From Bugulina stolonifera (Eukaryota; Bryozoa; Gymnolaemata; Cheilostomatida; Bugulidae), in contig OW285189.1 in the NCBI GenBank assembly GCA_935421135.1, positions 11,987,072 through 12,051,071 of the forward strand: a stretch of DNA of 64,000 nucleotides. Direction: 5' to 3'. Made by a program: the position numbers and the translations under genes. The notes under the pieces were generated by a model. It was not told the DNA's origin and ran no database searches. It was given only the letters and a program-made list of their open reading frames with translations. Below are positions 50,939 to 63,237 of this stretch, in pieces (position 1 is the first letter of the stretch; every line of letters begins with the position of its first letter).

Positions 50939-53900
50939 TTAGGGTCTATGAAATCTGAAATATACAGCATCAGTAGCAGGTGAGACTTGCTGTACAATGT
51001 ATGGTTGGTTGTGCAGGTATTTAGTAGTCAATGATTGTTAATGTTCATGAGGAACAGCTACCAAACCTATGAAGTCTAAATCTATGATATTCTACTTCTT
51101 CACTTTAGTCAATATAACAGGTCAGGAGAAATAAACATAACAATCATTTTAAGAAACAATAATGATAGGCTATATTATGGCAGCATTGCATCCGATATCA
51201 TAGAATAACATTTAGTGCGGTCAATGGGAAGTATTATATCAACCATACAATCAATAATAACAAAGTGCTTGGAAATAACCAGGCATAAGTTTGTTAGTAA
51301 CCAATGGTTACAAATGGTATAAATAAACAGCAAACGGAATAAACTGCAAGCAACTAATAAGCATGCTGTGATAATATTAATTTAAAGTTTACTAGTCTAC
51401 GTACAGCTAGAGATACACTTTACTTAGAGTACTGTCCAATTACACAGTAGCTAGTAGTTACTATTAGTACACTGGTTATGGAATCTACACTGTTAGTAGG
51501 TGTATAGTGTAGTGTAATGAATGGGCCACCAGTGTTACTTTCCATATAATGGTAATGGCACAGTCAGTAATGTATTACAAGTTTAGGTGAAATGAGGAGT
51601 GTTAGGTTGAGTGAGAGGATACTTTTGTATTGGGGATGGAAGTCACTTGCTGGCAGTTAGCATTTACCTGCAACTTTAGCAATACCGTGAATAATTTTAC
51701 AAAAACCGGCTATCATGTGGCCCAGGCATGAAAAGCCACTTCAGCAAAAGTCTCTCAACTTGACAACTCCAAACAAGGGAAGGGGGTTTCAGTTAATCAT
51801 AAATAGACCAGCTATTAATCAGGTAGGTCTCTTCCAAGATAGTGTTGAGAATTTTTAATAAAGTGACACAATGATATATACCAGAATGCATTGTAAAGTG
51901 ATATGTGGGTAGCTGAACCCATCTTATACCATCACCCTAGAGAATTGCAATGTACACATACACACGCCACCTTTACCTAACCTGTACACTCATAATACTA
52001 TTCAATATGTCGCTAGGTGATACTACTGTTTGCTGGCATTAATAATTCAATATTATAAACATTTAGTTTTCCTAAGGCAAAACTATACACAAGTCAACTA
52101 GTTGGTAGTAAGAACACAGGAAACTAAGGGGTGAAACCTTCCAATCAGCTGCAACTAGCCAATTATAGTAGACAAATGGAACGGAGCTACCCAATCCAGT
52201 CAACACAAATCAACATAACTCCGTCCCTCACCATATTATATATGGCCACAAGATTATATATTTTACTGTTTGACTTGTACATATTATACATTATGTGTTT
52301 TTTAAGCAAGCAAAAAATACATCATGCACAAAAAAGTGGCCAAACCCCTAACATATATTATACATTGTAATCTAAGAGATATTTCTGTATCAGTGGGTGG
52401 GAACTAATAATCCAACGTTGAACAATAAATACACGCCTTTGACAGCTCGGTGTCGATCAACTTACCTTGTTAAATGTCGACTTTCATCATGGACTGGCAT
52501 TTCTGCAGATTTAAACTCATTCAGTTCTTTCCTGATGGCAGCCTATAACACAGGATGAGAAGATGTTTAGTATACATTATATAACTCCTGGTCTCACATC
52601 TTATACCTTACAGTCAATCACCAAATAATAGGTCAGAGGACTCATCAATTACATGTTGCCAATGTAGCCCAATGATAGATTACAGTGTTTTACTGTAACA
52701 ATGCACAAAGTATTCCCAACTGCTGATGCTACAAAACTAATGTATATATTATATTTAGTGGCTAATGGTTGAATAGGAGAATAATCACCTTGACCTGTAA
52801 AGATAAACTAACCTTATCCCTTGGGGTGAGTCTAGTCCAAGGTTTGTCTGCTCTCCTATCATAGTCCTCAGCCTCTGTCACCTCCACATACTCACTGAAC
52901 TGAAGGATGTTCCTCTGCTTCAGCTCTTCTATAGTCGGCCTGAAGCTCAGCTACAAGATGAAACAACCAATAGAACACATGCCATATAGAACACATACTA
53001 TATATAACACATACTATATAGAACACATACTATATTTAGAAATAACAACCAGGTCAAACATAAACATGGTTAATTCTATCCAACACTTCATTGAAAGGGG
53101 AGTCAGTAGTACTACTAATGAACACTCAATATTTCAACATGTAATTGTCTTCTCTTGCACTAATCAAAGTCATGAGAGGACAACTAACCAAACCCTATAA
53201 AATCTTAGCATTGAGATTACTTGCCTCAATTATTCCAACAAGCAGCAACTAAAGTAAGGGCAGAGAAATTTAAGTAACTAGCATTACTATAGAGGTGATA
53301 TAGATATCCTTGCTAGAGAAAATTAGTATATAAAATACTACATAGATAGGGTATTAAAATACAGGCCTACGATTGCACTAGTAGCTAGAACTACACCATA
53401 CAGATCTATAATGCACACACAGTCAGTCTTTGGTACAACTCATGAGACCAGCATACATTGTACATGTATTATTATGTTATAATACTACATTAAAGGCTAC
53501 TGTGTGTCATGAGTTAGAGGTCAGTGAAGAGTATGTAGAATACAAACTGCTATAAGAGTTGTCATACCTTCCTATTTAGTTTTATCTTTATATCTTCAAT
53601 GTCAGCTTTACGCCTTGCATCATCTTGATCTGTTTAAAAGTTGTGAAAAATCTATGATTGTCCATCAAAATCAATTACATGCATGTTAAATGGCTTACTA
53701 AGGTTTAGTATAATTCATATTTTCCCTGCGATGTACTATAATACAACATAACATACATGTGACATTAACATAACATAATATACATGTAGGCATATAATAC
53801 AACAATATTCATGTACTCACCGTGATGTAATATGTTACGATTCTCCAGTTCTTCTGCTGTTGGTCTCATACTCAGTTTCCTACCGAGTTTGACAGCCTTC

Positions 53901-56900
53901 TCTTGTCTATTGGAGTTGATGGTGTCCTCTGGGGTGGCGTGGAGAATGTTTCTGTCCTGCAAGTCTTTTTCATCTGGTCGATTTTCCAGAAACCTGGCCA
54001 GACTGTCTTTTCTTGCTACCTTTGATGCTAAGCCTGAAAGAAAGGCAAGCGTACATTCAGCCCTACACTACATACATATAATATATAACATAACACTGGC
54101 TAGTTATACCTGAATACATGCTACACCAGAGAGTTGCATATCTAACCAATACTACCATCGTTGCCTTAATCCCTTCTTAATAAGACCGACATTACACAGT
54201 AAAGTTAATCTGCATGAAAATAAACATTCACTGCTGACTAAGCAGAGTATAACCTTTATGCTGCCTCACTTATTGCTGGCCAAATGCCAATTTCCTTATG
54301 TAACACTTCAATTCAGTAAAAAACATCAAGTCAGCGGCCTGATAAAGAAACTGAAATCATAGCATCATGTTGGAAGGAAATGGTTTGTTTACAAGTACTA
54401 TAATTGATAAAATATGTGGCATAAGATGAAATAATCAGTATAGTACATGTACATAATATACAATTTACCATCTGGACTTTCAGCATCACTGGAGTCGTCA
54501 TCTCTGTAATGTATTTCCTCATCAGAGGAATCTTCACTGGAATGATAACTCCCTGTGTCACCACCTCCACCCCTAGATTATTACACAGTGATAGCATGTA
54601 TAATAATATTATAATAGTGACAGTATAGAAAAAACTGGCAAATATAATATAATGGTACTACCAGTTGTGTCTTCAAACAACACAATCATGTAGCAATGGA
54701 ACAATTAATGTATTAACTAATGAAGTAGTAAGATTAGTTTTCATGGCAGTCTGTCTACTAGACAACTGGCAGCAGATATTGTACAGTGATTGGCATGTCA
54801 TTGATACAATTATCCTATACAAATAATAATAAATAGTGTCACCACTAATATATAAATGATAGATAGAAATATCCTTGTGTTCTATAATAGTTGTAAACAA
54901 AGTGTACTACATTCACATATTCAGTACCATGGGAAAATACTGCAGAAAGGTAGATTTTATGAAGTGGGTGAACACTATTTAGAAAAATACACCCTGTGTA
55001 TACACATTATGATAGACCTATCACCTATTCTAAGTCTACTCGCCCACATTAACCTATTTCTATATGGAAACAAGCGAAGAGTGTAGAGGGAGCTACTTGC
55101 CACTTATATCAATACTAAGACTGTGTACCTGGATTTCTGAGGGTTCCTTATGATGACCACAGGCCTGGTTTGAACTGTCTTTTTAAGCGCACTCTTTTTT
55201 GGCACAGCATTAAGGTCAGGTTCGCGTATAGGTACTTCCTTGACGAGGGGAATGGTGTTAAGTATATGCTCCTCCTCATCTTCATCTGATGATGTCACAT
55301 CCTCAAACTCTTCCGGTGGAGGAGGCGGAGCATAGGGCGGGGGTTCACTATAATCGGGAGGCGGTGGATACTCTTCATCTTGTATACCTGTAAGGTGACA
55401 GTTCATAGTATAAACTATACTATAATATACACCATATTACCATGTACTAGCTGCACAATGTCACCTACAGGTGTAGATGGACAGTTCCACTGAGAGAGCT
55501 GGCAAGATGCTGCAAATTCACCCACCATTAACACTACTAACTAGGCATAACTACACATACCAATAGAATTTACATAATCAAGTGTGATGTAATACTTGTA
55601 CTACTAACAATTATAGTGTTTGTGTAACACAGATAGTCCAACTGCTCATTAGCTATACTGCTAACTTGACTAACTTGTAGGCATAATAAAAACACTTCAC
55701 TATCCAACAGTATAATAACAGTATAATAGGACCCATCTGGGATAGAATATTCTGGTTGCTAAGTGTGTACAAGGAAGCAGGACAACATGAATATACACAG
55801 AGAAGAAGCTAGGAGCAGAAGCAGGAGATGGTCAAATGTAGGGTATGTGTACTGTATTACTTATATTATAGTAGCCCATGTAATATACTATGATACTATA
55901 ATAAACTAATTTCATATGCATATCACAGTAATGCATGCAACAGCAAGGGGGATAGCTCCATCCAACAACAACAAAGATGTGTCCAATCAAAGAGACAGAG
56001 TAGATGGGTATGCACATGTATGTCTGATAGCCTACCAACCACACCCATTATAAAGCTATACACAAATCCAACTTAGTAGGTCTAAGCGTTTTCTGCCTAG
56101 TGCTTTCTCTTAACACTGCAGAACCTAAACACTCACAAATGTTACAGAGATGCAATGGAATTGACCTTCAGTAAGATATCAGTAGTAAATTTGTCTGTCC
56201 TCAGCTTGAGATTGATATAAATTATAGCCCTGCTGCCAATTACAAATTTACCAAAGTTCAGGCGCCATCTTCCACAGGGTTCCACAATAAACTTGGAAAA
56301 CCCAACAGTTCAATATTTACATGTAGGCCTACATGTAGGTCTATTTATACAAATTCAAAATTTTGAAGCAAACTTGTGAACAATGGTCAAACTTGACTAA
56401 TAAGACAACTTCTTTTTATAAACAGCTGGTTCAAACCAATGAGCAAGTCAATGCATTCTCTAGTATGGATATGGAGTACAATTTAAGGCTGAAATCTACT
56501 GTTGTGCTTAGAGCATACTAAGATAATGTTGAGAAAAAGACCAAGATCTAGTGAGTGGACAAGGTGAAGAGGAAGACTGAGACCTAGAGAGTGGACGAGG
56601 TCAAGAGGACTGAGACCCAGAGAGTGGACGAGGTCAAGAAGAGGGCGAATACTTGGAGAGTAGACATACTAGAGCCGTTAACAAGCGCTGGTTGATGAGC
56701 CATTCTGGGTGATCCAGCTGCAGTCACATTTGCCCCACTGATGTCTGTAGAAATGGTTTGAGAGAATGAGACTTTTCCAGCTTGACCATTGTTCTCATCA
56801 TCTACAATAATAGCATACAGTGGCTGATAGGTGACTACAATAATAGCACACATTGGCTGATAGGTGACTACAATAATAGCATACAGTGGTTGATAGGTGA

Positions 56901-59900
56901 CTACAATAATAGCATACAGTGGTTGATAGGTGACTACAATAATAGCATACAGTGGTTGATAGGTGACTACAATAATAGCATACAGTGGCTGATAGGTGAT
57001 TACAATAATAGCACACAGTGGCTGATAGGTGACTACAATAATAGCATACAGTGGCTGATAGGTGATTACAATAATAGCACACAGTGGCTGATAGGTGACT
57101 ACAATAATAGCATACAGTGGCTGATAGGTGATTACAATAATAGCACACATTGGCTGATAGGTGACTACAATAATAGCATACAGTGGCTGATAGGTGATTA
57201 CAATAATAGCACACAGTGGCTGATAGGTGACTACAATAATAGCATACAGTGGCTGATAAGTGACTACAATAATAGCACACAGTGGCTGATAGGTGACTAC
57301 AATAATAGCATAGGATTTTTCCTGATATATTACGGTTACCAACTGTTGGGGGAACAAAGTTTTGTTTTTCACAAAAACCTCTAGGGAATTTGGTCAAAGT
57401 CTAACAAATGCACACAGCAGATGTAATGGATACACTAAAATACCTAGAAGATTAGTTGGTATATAATAATATCTGAGTTATTGCACTTCTAAAGATCTTC
57501 CAGAGACCTATGTCTGGATTTACTCTACCAAACATATTATTATGCTTTATTTATCAACAAAAATTGTCACTGATCAGAACTTTCCAACTAAACAAGATAT
57601 ATCACACTCAAGAGGGGCATTATTCCAATGGCTTCTAAATGATACTTCAGGAGGCCTCAAGATGGTGGGAGCAGAGGGGTGCAGGTACTGGGTATATAGA
57701 AGATAGAATACTTACCTGTAGATGAAATCACTGTGGTAGTACTAGTATGTTGTTCTATGTGTTCATCAGCTACAGAATATACAATACCATTACCATTACC
57801 CATGAGCTACTGTAGAATTGATATGATATATCAGTGCAGTAAGCAAGCAGGCCCTGGTATAGATAGCTACTTACACACACAGTGAGTGTAGATAGAGTGC
57901 AAAGGCTGCTGCCGTACTGCTGCCAATAAATACAGTATTGTTGATAGAAGGAGGAGTAAAATAATCACTAGATAATCAGCTCTCAGAATAATGATGATGT
58001 TAGTAGGAGAATAAGCATTAGTAAAGGGCAGTGATGAGATGCACAGAGTATAATATAATACTGATAGGATGATAGGAAAGTAGTGGTCTATATATAAATC
58101 TATTGGGTATTGGGTTGGTATATCATTGTGTGGGTAGTTATACACTAATACAGTATACCGGCTACCTTCATGTAGGCCTATGCATGAAATATATCACACT
58201 CTAGCACACTGGACTATGTCTATAAACTTGTTGCTCACATAAAGACTATAACCATACCAGTATGTACATTTTCATATATTTATACACTGATATAACTATT
58301 ATGGGTGTCAGCTACAAGTTCAAGGTAAGGTATTTCCCTATTGACAAGTCACTTGCACCTAGTAACAGGTTCTTGTTAGTTAAACTAATAAGTAACCATC
58401 AAATGCACTTAGGTAACCTATGATATAATAGTAGTAGAAAACCAGTGTGAAATAATTATAGCTTATAGTTATCTGATTTAAAGTTGTCTCCTGTTGTACG
58501 GTGAGAGAGGACAACTTCTTCATATAAACAGCAATACAACTCTGCCCAATTCATTATGATAAAAATGTCATTTAATGTCATAAAATAATACCATTATTTA
58601 GTACCAACATGTATCTGTATAATATACTAAATATATACATATTTGAAGTTGTCTTGCCTTGTTTATCAGGAGCAGACAATCACCCTATACCACTCAGTAT
58701 TAGTTGCAACTCTATAAACTCTGTATTATTCATCAAATGAAGTATACACTGTGGTGGTTTAAAAGTACATGTAAATGGCTATAACCTACAGTCATTATGG
58801 TACTTAGTGCTACTAATACTGGACTTATGATAACTCAATTAGCAGTATTGTCAAATTGCCAGTTTACATCGTGCATCTAATTATAACAGGGAGATAAAAG
58901 GGGAAAGATATATGAAGATGTAATTATTGTAGAGAAAGAGTTTGATTGACTGGGTCTTTGGAGAGAGACAGCAGGGAGATTGGGGAGAAAAAAAAGTAAA
59001 TGTATATGAAATCAGCTAACTCTACAAGATAGTCTAGATGGAGCAATGGAACACACACCCCTCTACTAACTAACTAATAGGCCTATAATGAGTGCAATGA
59101 CAAATCACACAGCAGTGGTAGTGTTCCTAGACTAGCCTGGGCACCAGGATTATCTGCATCATAACATTGCCAGCAATTGACTACAGTTTAGAGATGCAAT
59201 GGTTGGTGCACAGGCTACACTAGAGACAAACAGCAGAGCTTACTCGCTGCATCAACTGTATCCACTTGGACAATGACTCTCTCAGACTGGGCACCAACTG
59301 TAACATGCACGGTATTGTATGGCTATAGAATCATGTCACTCAATATCTCACCAATATCAACAGAACTAGCAATCCACATAGAGATAATTCTATGGTCTAC
59401 ACGATTAATTCTTCAGTAACCACCCCACCCAACTTAGGCAATAGCCTCAAACTTAAACAAAGATCTGAGGCTATCAGAATCCCTCCACCCAATAGTAAGG
59501 TGGATAGTACCATGTATATTTCCCATGTGGTTAGCAACGGTGGCCTGGCAATATTAAAATGTGGCATGGGGCGGTGTAATACTATCCCTAACACCACGAG
59601 TGACCCTCATATATTCAAACCATCCACCACTGCAGTACCACAGTGGCCTAGTTATTGGAATAACCTTCAACTCTATGCATATATAATTTAAATTTGCATT
59701 GCGAAGGATACTTTTTGAAGAAAACTTCAAGCTAACTACTTTTGGTATAATAAGCATTGTAAGCCCTGTTCTAAGCATTATACGTGCATACAAATTTGTC
59801 ATAAATAACTACTGTTCTAAACCCTCATTCATGTTGTATTGTTCAAATATTATTGGTCACGCACTAGAGCATGAAATTCATCAACTGGGATGGTCGTCTA

Positions 59901-62900
59901 GTTTTGCACTTAAAAAATAAAATAGCTAGATGTAAGCATGACCTAGTGAAACACATGCCTATATATGTGTGTGTGTTGCAAACTATAAGGTATGTGCATA
60001 TACATGGCAGGACACTTCAAGCAAAGGCCTAGTGGAATAGTTATTATCCTGTTCTAGTTTTAGCTGATGTGTGTAAGGGACACTGGTAGGTTTTGCTACA
60101 GAGTACCAAGTTGGACATGGGAACAGACAAGGGACATTGGTTTGATATATAAAAGCATGTGTAATAACTACTGCTACTGTACTATATTACTAATAATTGA
60201 AGTAATACATGGAGCACGGGTAAACAACTCCATAAATCTCTTTCAACCTTCAACCACCTTCAACTCCGCTCACTGTTTGAACTGGAGATTATAATATTAT
60301 AATTACATAAGTTATGTAAAGTAAGTGAGGTATGATTCATAGTGTGTGGGGTAGATAGGAATGAATATTTTAGTGGGAAGTTGCATGGATAAAGGAGACA
60401 TAGGAAGGGTGTAATTCAAACTAATGACAGAGCAAAAGTTACAGTTCAGCTATGATTACATTAGTACTATTACAGAGCTACTAACAGCTAAGTACACTAC
60501 CATCATAATGTAAATCCTGTAGACCTAGGGGTTTGAGTACACACATTGGACACATATGTCTCTCATCAGTTTCTACTATCAAGTATCTACATGTAGTCAA
60601 CCTATATATACTCAAATCACAGTGAATGGAATGTATGGTATGGAGATGAGGGGGAATCAGGGCACTGAGAACATGTGTCAAATCTAAGACCAGTTCTACA
60701 TGACTGCTGGTGTAGAGCAGAGAAGTCTGTTATAGCATGTATGCTGTTTGATTGAACTCTTGTCTTGTTTGCGGACTCTGTATGTATTACACAAACTGGC
60801 AGGTAATGTAGTTGATGAGTCAAGTTGGAATAATCTCCCACAATACCCTCTAGATTATTGGTGATAGTCTAATATTATGCCCTACGATATACATATATAC
60901 ATGTATATGATATACGTACATACATGTATATGATATAATGTTTTTATAGAAAGGCGTCAGTATATGGTAGACAGTTGCCAATAGCGTTGATAACTGGAGT
61001 ATGGAGAATAGATGGTGTTGAGTGATAACATTGTTGGTAGAATGATAGAACTAATTGAGGAGATAAGTAGTGCAGAGGTACAACTGCAGGTACTAGGGAG
61101 GCAAATGTACATGGGGTTGCTGCCATGGCTAAAACTCTAATTCAGTAGATCTCAGACAGTTGCTAACTACCCACTGGGGTACATTAACTGTTAAGGCAAC
61201 CAACAGATCAACTGTCTGGACAGAGAGGATTGCTTGGAGATTCTTGGTAATTTAATAAAGAATTAAAAGGATAGGTGTGTACCAGTTGACATGCTATGCT
61301 AAGCCTACCTGTTTCCGGAGCTGCATTCCTGTCTGTTTGACCATCATCAGATTGGGGCTCCTTCAGTAAACCACGTTTGATTAACTCCTCACGTGATTTT
61401 CTAACAGACAAGCGCCGCTCTAATTCTATCGTACAACAATCACAAATTAGTCAGTACAGAATAGGAAGGTTCAACCTCACTGCATCTGGTGGGTTGGAGA
61501 GAGAATTCAGAGAGTCTGAAGTTAGTATCATAGAGGACAATATAGCACACTGGACTTTTACACATGGGATACAGGGAGAGGTTCACCAACAGCAATGACA
61601 CAGGGAGGGTTTACAAGGACAGATAATCCATACTCCTACAGGCATAATGCCCTACACTGAACTTTTTCAGTTTTGGTTAATTGAGTGCAGTTAGCTGGGC
61701 TGATAGCTAAATCATTAGCAGCAATTTACAACTCAATAATTGTACTAATTGTTAACTCAATTACAAAAGGACTAAATAGATTTTTGTATGCATCAAAGCA
61801 TTTATGACAAAAGATTGTCAAGAACGATTATTGCAACTGCACATAAAAATAGTCCAAGCAGACGATCAAAATACATTTGTAAAGCAGTAGCTGGGCTTAC
61901 TTGTCACATTGCAACCTTTAGTGAAACTCTATACCTCTTACTGGCTACTTATTACCTACATGTAAAGTACTAGTATACATATAGTATGTCAAGTTTATAC
62001 AGTATTTCAGTAATTAGCCAACCTTCTCCAATGATTGAACTAGTGAATAAATAGATTATAATTTCAATATTAGGTCAAGACAAGGGCATAACCTATCATA
62101 CTTTCATGATAACAGTATAATATATACAACTGAAGGTTGAGAAACCTGTGAAGGACATTGAGGCTACAAATACAATACTAGAAATCATCCCCACTTCATT
62201 TAATAATAGGTTACATACCAACTGCTTTCTGCTCCAGTTTCTTGCTCCTTTTTTTCCTTTTCCACTTCCAAGGTTTGAAGATTATTGCTAATTTAGACCA
62301 AAAGCTTTTTTTCTTTGTAGGAGATTTTGGAGAAGTGGGTTCGGAACCAGAAGCTTGCGCTGAACTTTGCATATCTGTATTAGTTACTGCTAAGTCTAAA
62401 CTCATACCTCGGCCATTGCTAGTATTGTCAGCGACATCAGCTGGCTCAATATCGGAAGATTTGATTGGTTCATCAGGTTCTTGAGACGACATGTTTAGGT
62501 CCGAAGTGGGGACTACATCTACTTGAGCAGTTTCACTTTCTATCACAGGGGAGTCTGGGAATGTATTTACAACATTGCTATCCGCACTACTGACCACTGT
62601 TTGTTGCGAGCCGTCCTCCTCAGTTACCACAATTTGAGGAGCGACCGACTCATCTGTACTTTCAGCTACAGAAGTAACTTGAGCATCATCAGATCTAACG
62701 GCTGCCTGATCAGAAATAATTCCTTGACTGAATCCGTTAGGAAGACTGTTCTTTAGTACCTCTTCCAACAAAGAGCTACTGTCTATTTTTGGAGGTAGAA
62801 TAGAATCATCGGCATTATTCTCGGAATTAATAACTATGTCATTACTGTAATGAGCGTCGCCGTTCATTGTGATAGACTTTTTTGTAATAGAATGTTCATT

Positions 62901-63237
62901 GTTTTCACCGATTGCCGATTTTAAATTTTCTACAAATCAAATACAATTATGAGAATAAGATATGCTAATCATCAAAACGCAGCCCTCAAAAGATTTTTAC
63001 TAGTAGGCCCTGCAGATTCCTAGCCTACACTTAAATTTTAAAATAATTGTTGATACCCAAAGCCTAGTATTCAGCTGAGATACAAGTTCAAAGTGAAAGT
63101 TAGTTCTCACGTCATGATCTCCCCATTCTTATTCTTAGAGAGTATTAACTACAAGTGAATAAAGACTTACCGGTATCTGTATAGGTAGCTGATATTGAAA
63201 GAGATGCGCTGTGAGATGCATCATTCTCGTCACTCAT
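50939..63237 (-). CDS. PHACTR: Phosphatase and actin regulator (PHACTR family), complete, 13 exons
   Basis: PHACTR proteins bind G-actin through RPEL motifs and protein phosphatase 1 through their C-terminus, linking actin state to dephosphorylation. Minus-strand exons: 63171-63237, 62219-62929, 61309-61419, 59244-59297, 57716-57769, 56670-56801, 55129-55387, 54469-54572, 53821-54033, 53568-53629, 52813-52950, 52466-52542, 50939-50954. They sum to 1998 nt (665 aa), all phases closing. A basic stretch [14 protein letters not shown] (~243-256) precedes the first RPEL-like motif [18 protein letters not shown] (~263-280). Three more follow: RPDEKDL (516-522), RPTAEEL (554-560) and RPTIEEL (593-599). 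The PP1-binding tail is [24 protein letters not shown] and HLTRFHRP. The last coding exon is only 16 nt (RFHRP). Exon 7 is Pro/Glu-rich and acidic. Exons 59244-59297 and 57716-57769 (18 residues each) rest on splice phase only. The acceptor of exon 6 is the last unit of a 33-bp array. Confidence 0.93.
52965..53036. repeat. Short ~16-18-bp direct repeats in a PHACTR intron
   Basis: AGAACACATACTATATA-like units (with GCCATATA and AACACATACT variants) occur about four times just upstream, in transcript sense, of exon 52813-52950. The acceptor at 52951-52952 is not part of the array. Confidence 0.8.
53142..53187. repeat. Short palindromic (hairpin) repeat, copy F
   Basis: TAATTGTCTTCTC and GAGAGGACAACTAA flank a ~18-bp loop in the PHACTR intron between exons 10 and 11. 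Confidence 0.75.
56801..57312. repeat. 33-bp minisatellite containing the PHACTR exon 6 acceptor, ~15 copies
   Basis: Units of exactly 33 bp: TACAATAATAGCATACAGTG followed by GCTGATAGGTGAC, with CATA/CACA and GTGACT/GTGATT variants that partly alternate. On the minus strand each unit ends CTATTATTGTAG, the same sequence as the exon 6 acceptor (TATTATTGTAG|ATGATGAG), which is the final unit. About 11 units retain the AG; four read GTAATC and have lost it. The array is open in the exon 6 frame (repeating [11 protein letters not shown]). Confidence 0.95.
58479..58518. repeat. Short palindromic (hairpin) repeat, copy G
   Basis: TAAAGTTGTCTCCTG and GAGAGAGGACAACTTC lie close together with a ~10-bp loop, in the PHACTR intron between exons 4 and 5. 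The left flank TTATAGTTATCTGATT resembles the outer arms of copies A and B. Confidence 0.75.
58643..58682. repeat. Short palindromic (hairpin) repeat, copy H (degenerate)
   Basis: TTGAAGTTGTCTTGCC and GGAGCAGACAATC are a weaker inverted pair about 150 bp from copy G. Confidence 0.5.

Noticed and set aside
56782..57384. 200-codon plus-strand frame of repeated [11 protein letters not shown]
   Set aside because: Antisense reading of the 33-bp array; only the minus strand joins in frame to a real exon.
59392..59691. 99-codon plus-strand frame
   Set aside because: Within a PHACTR intron, no similarity and no splice support.
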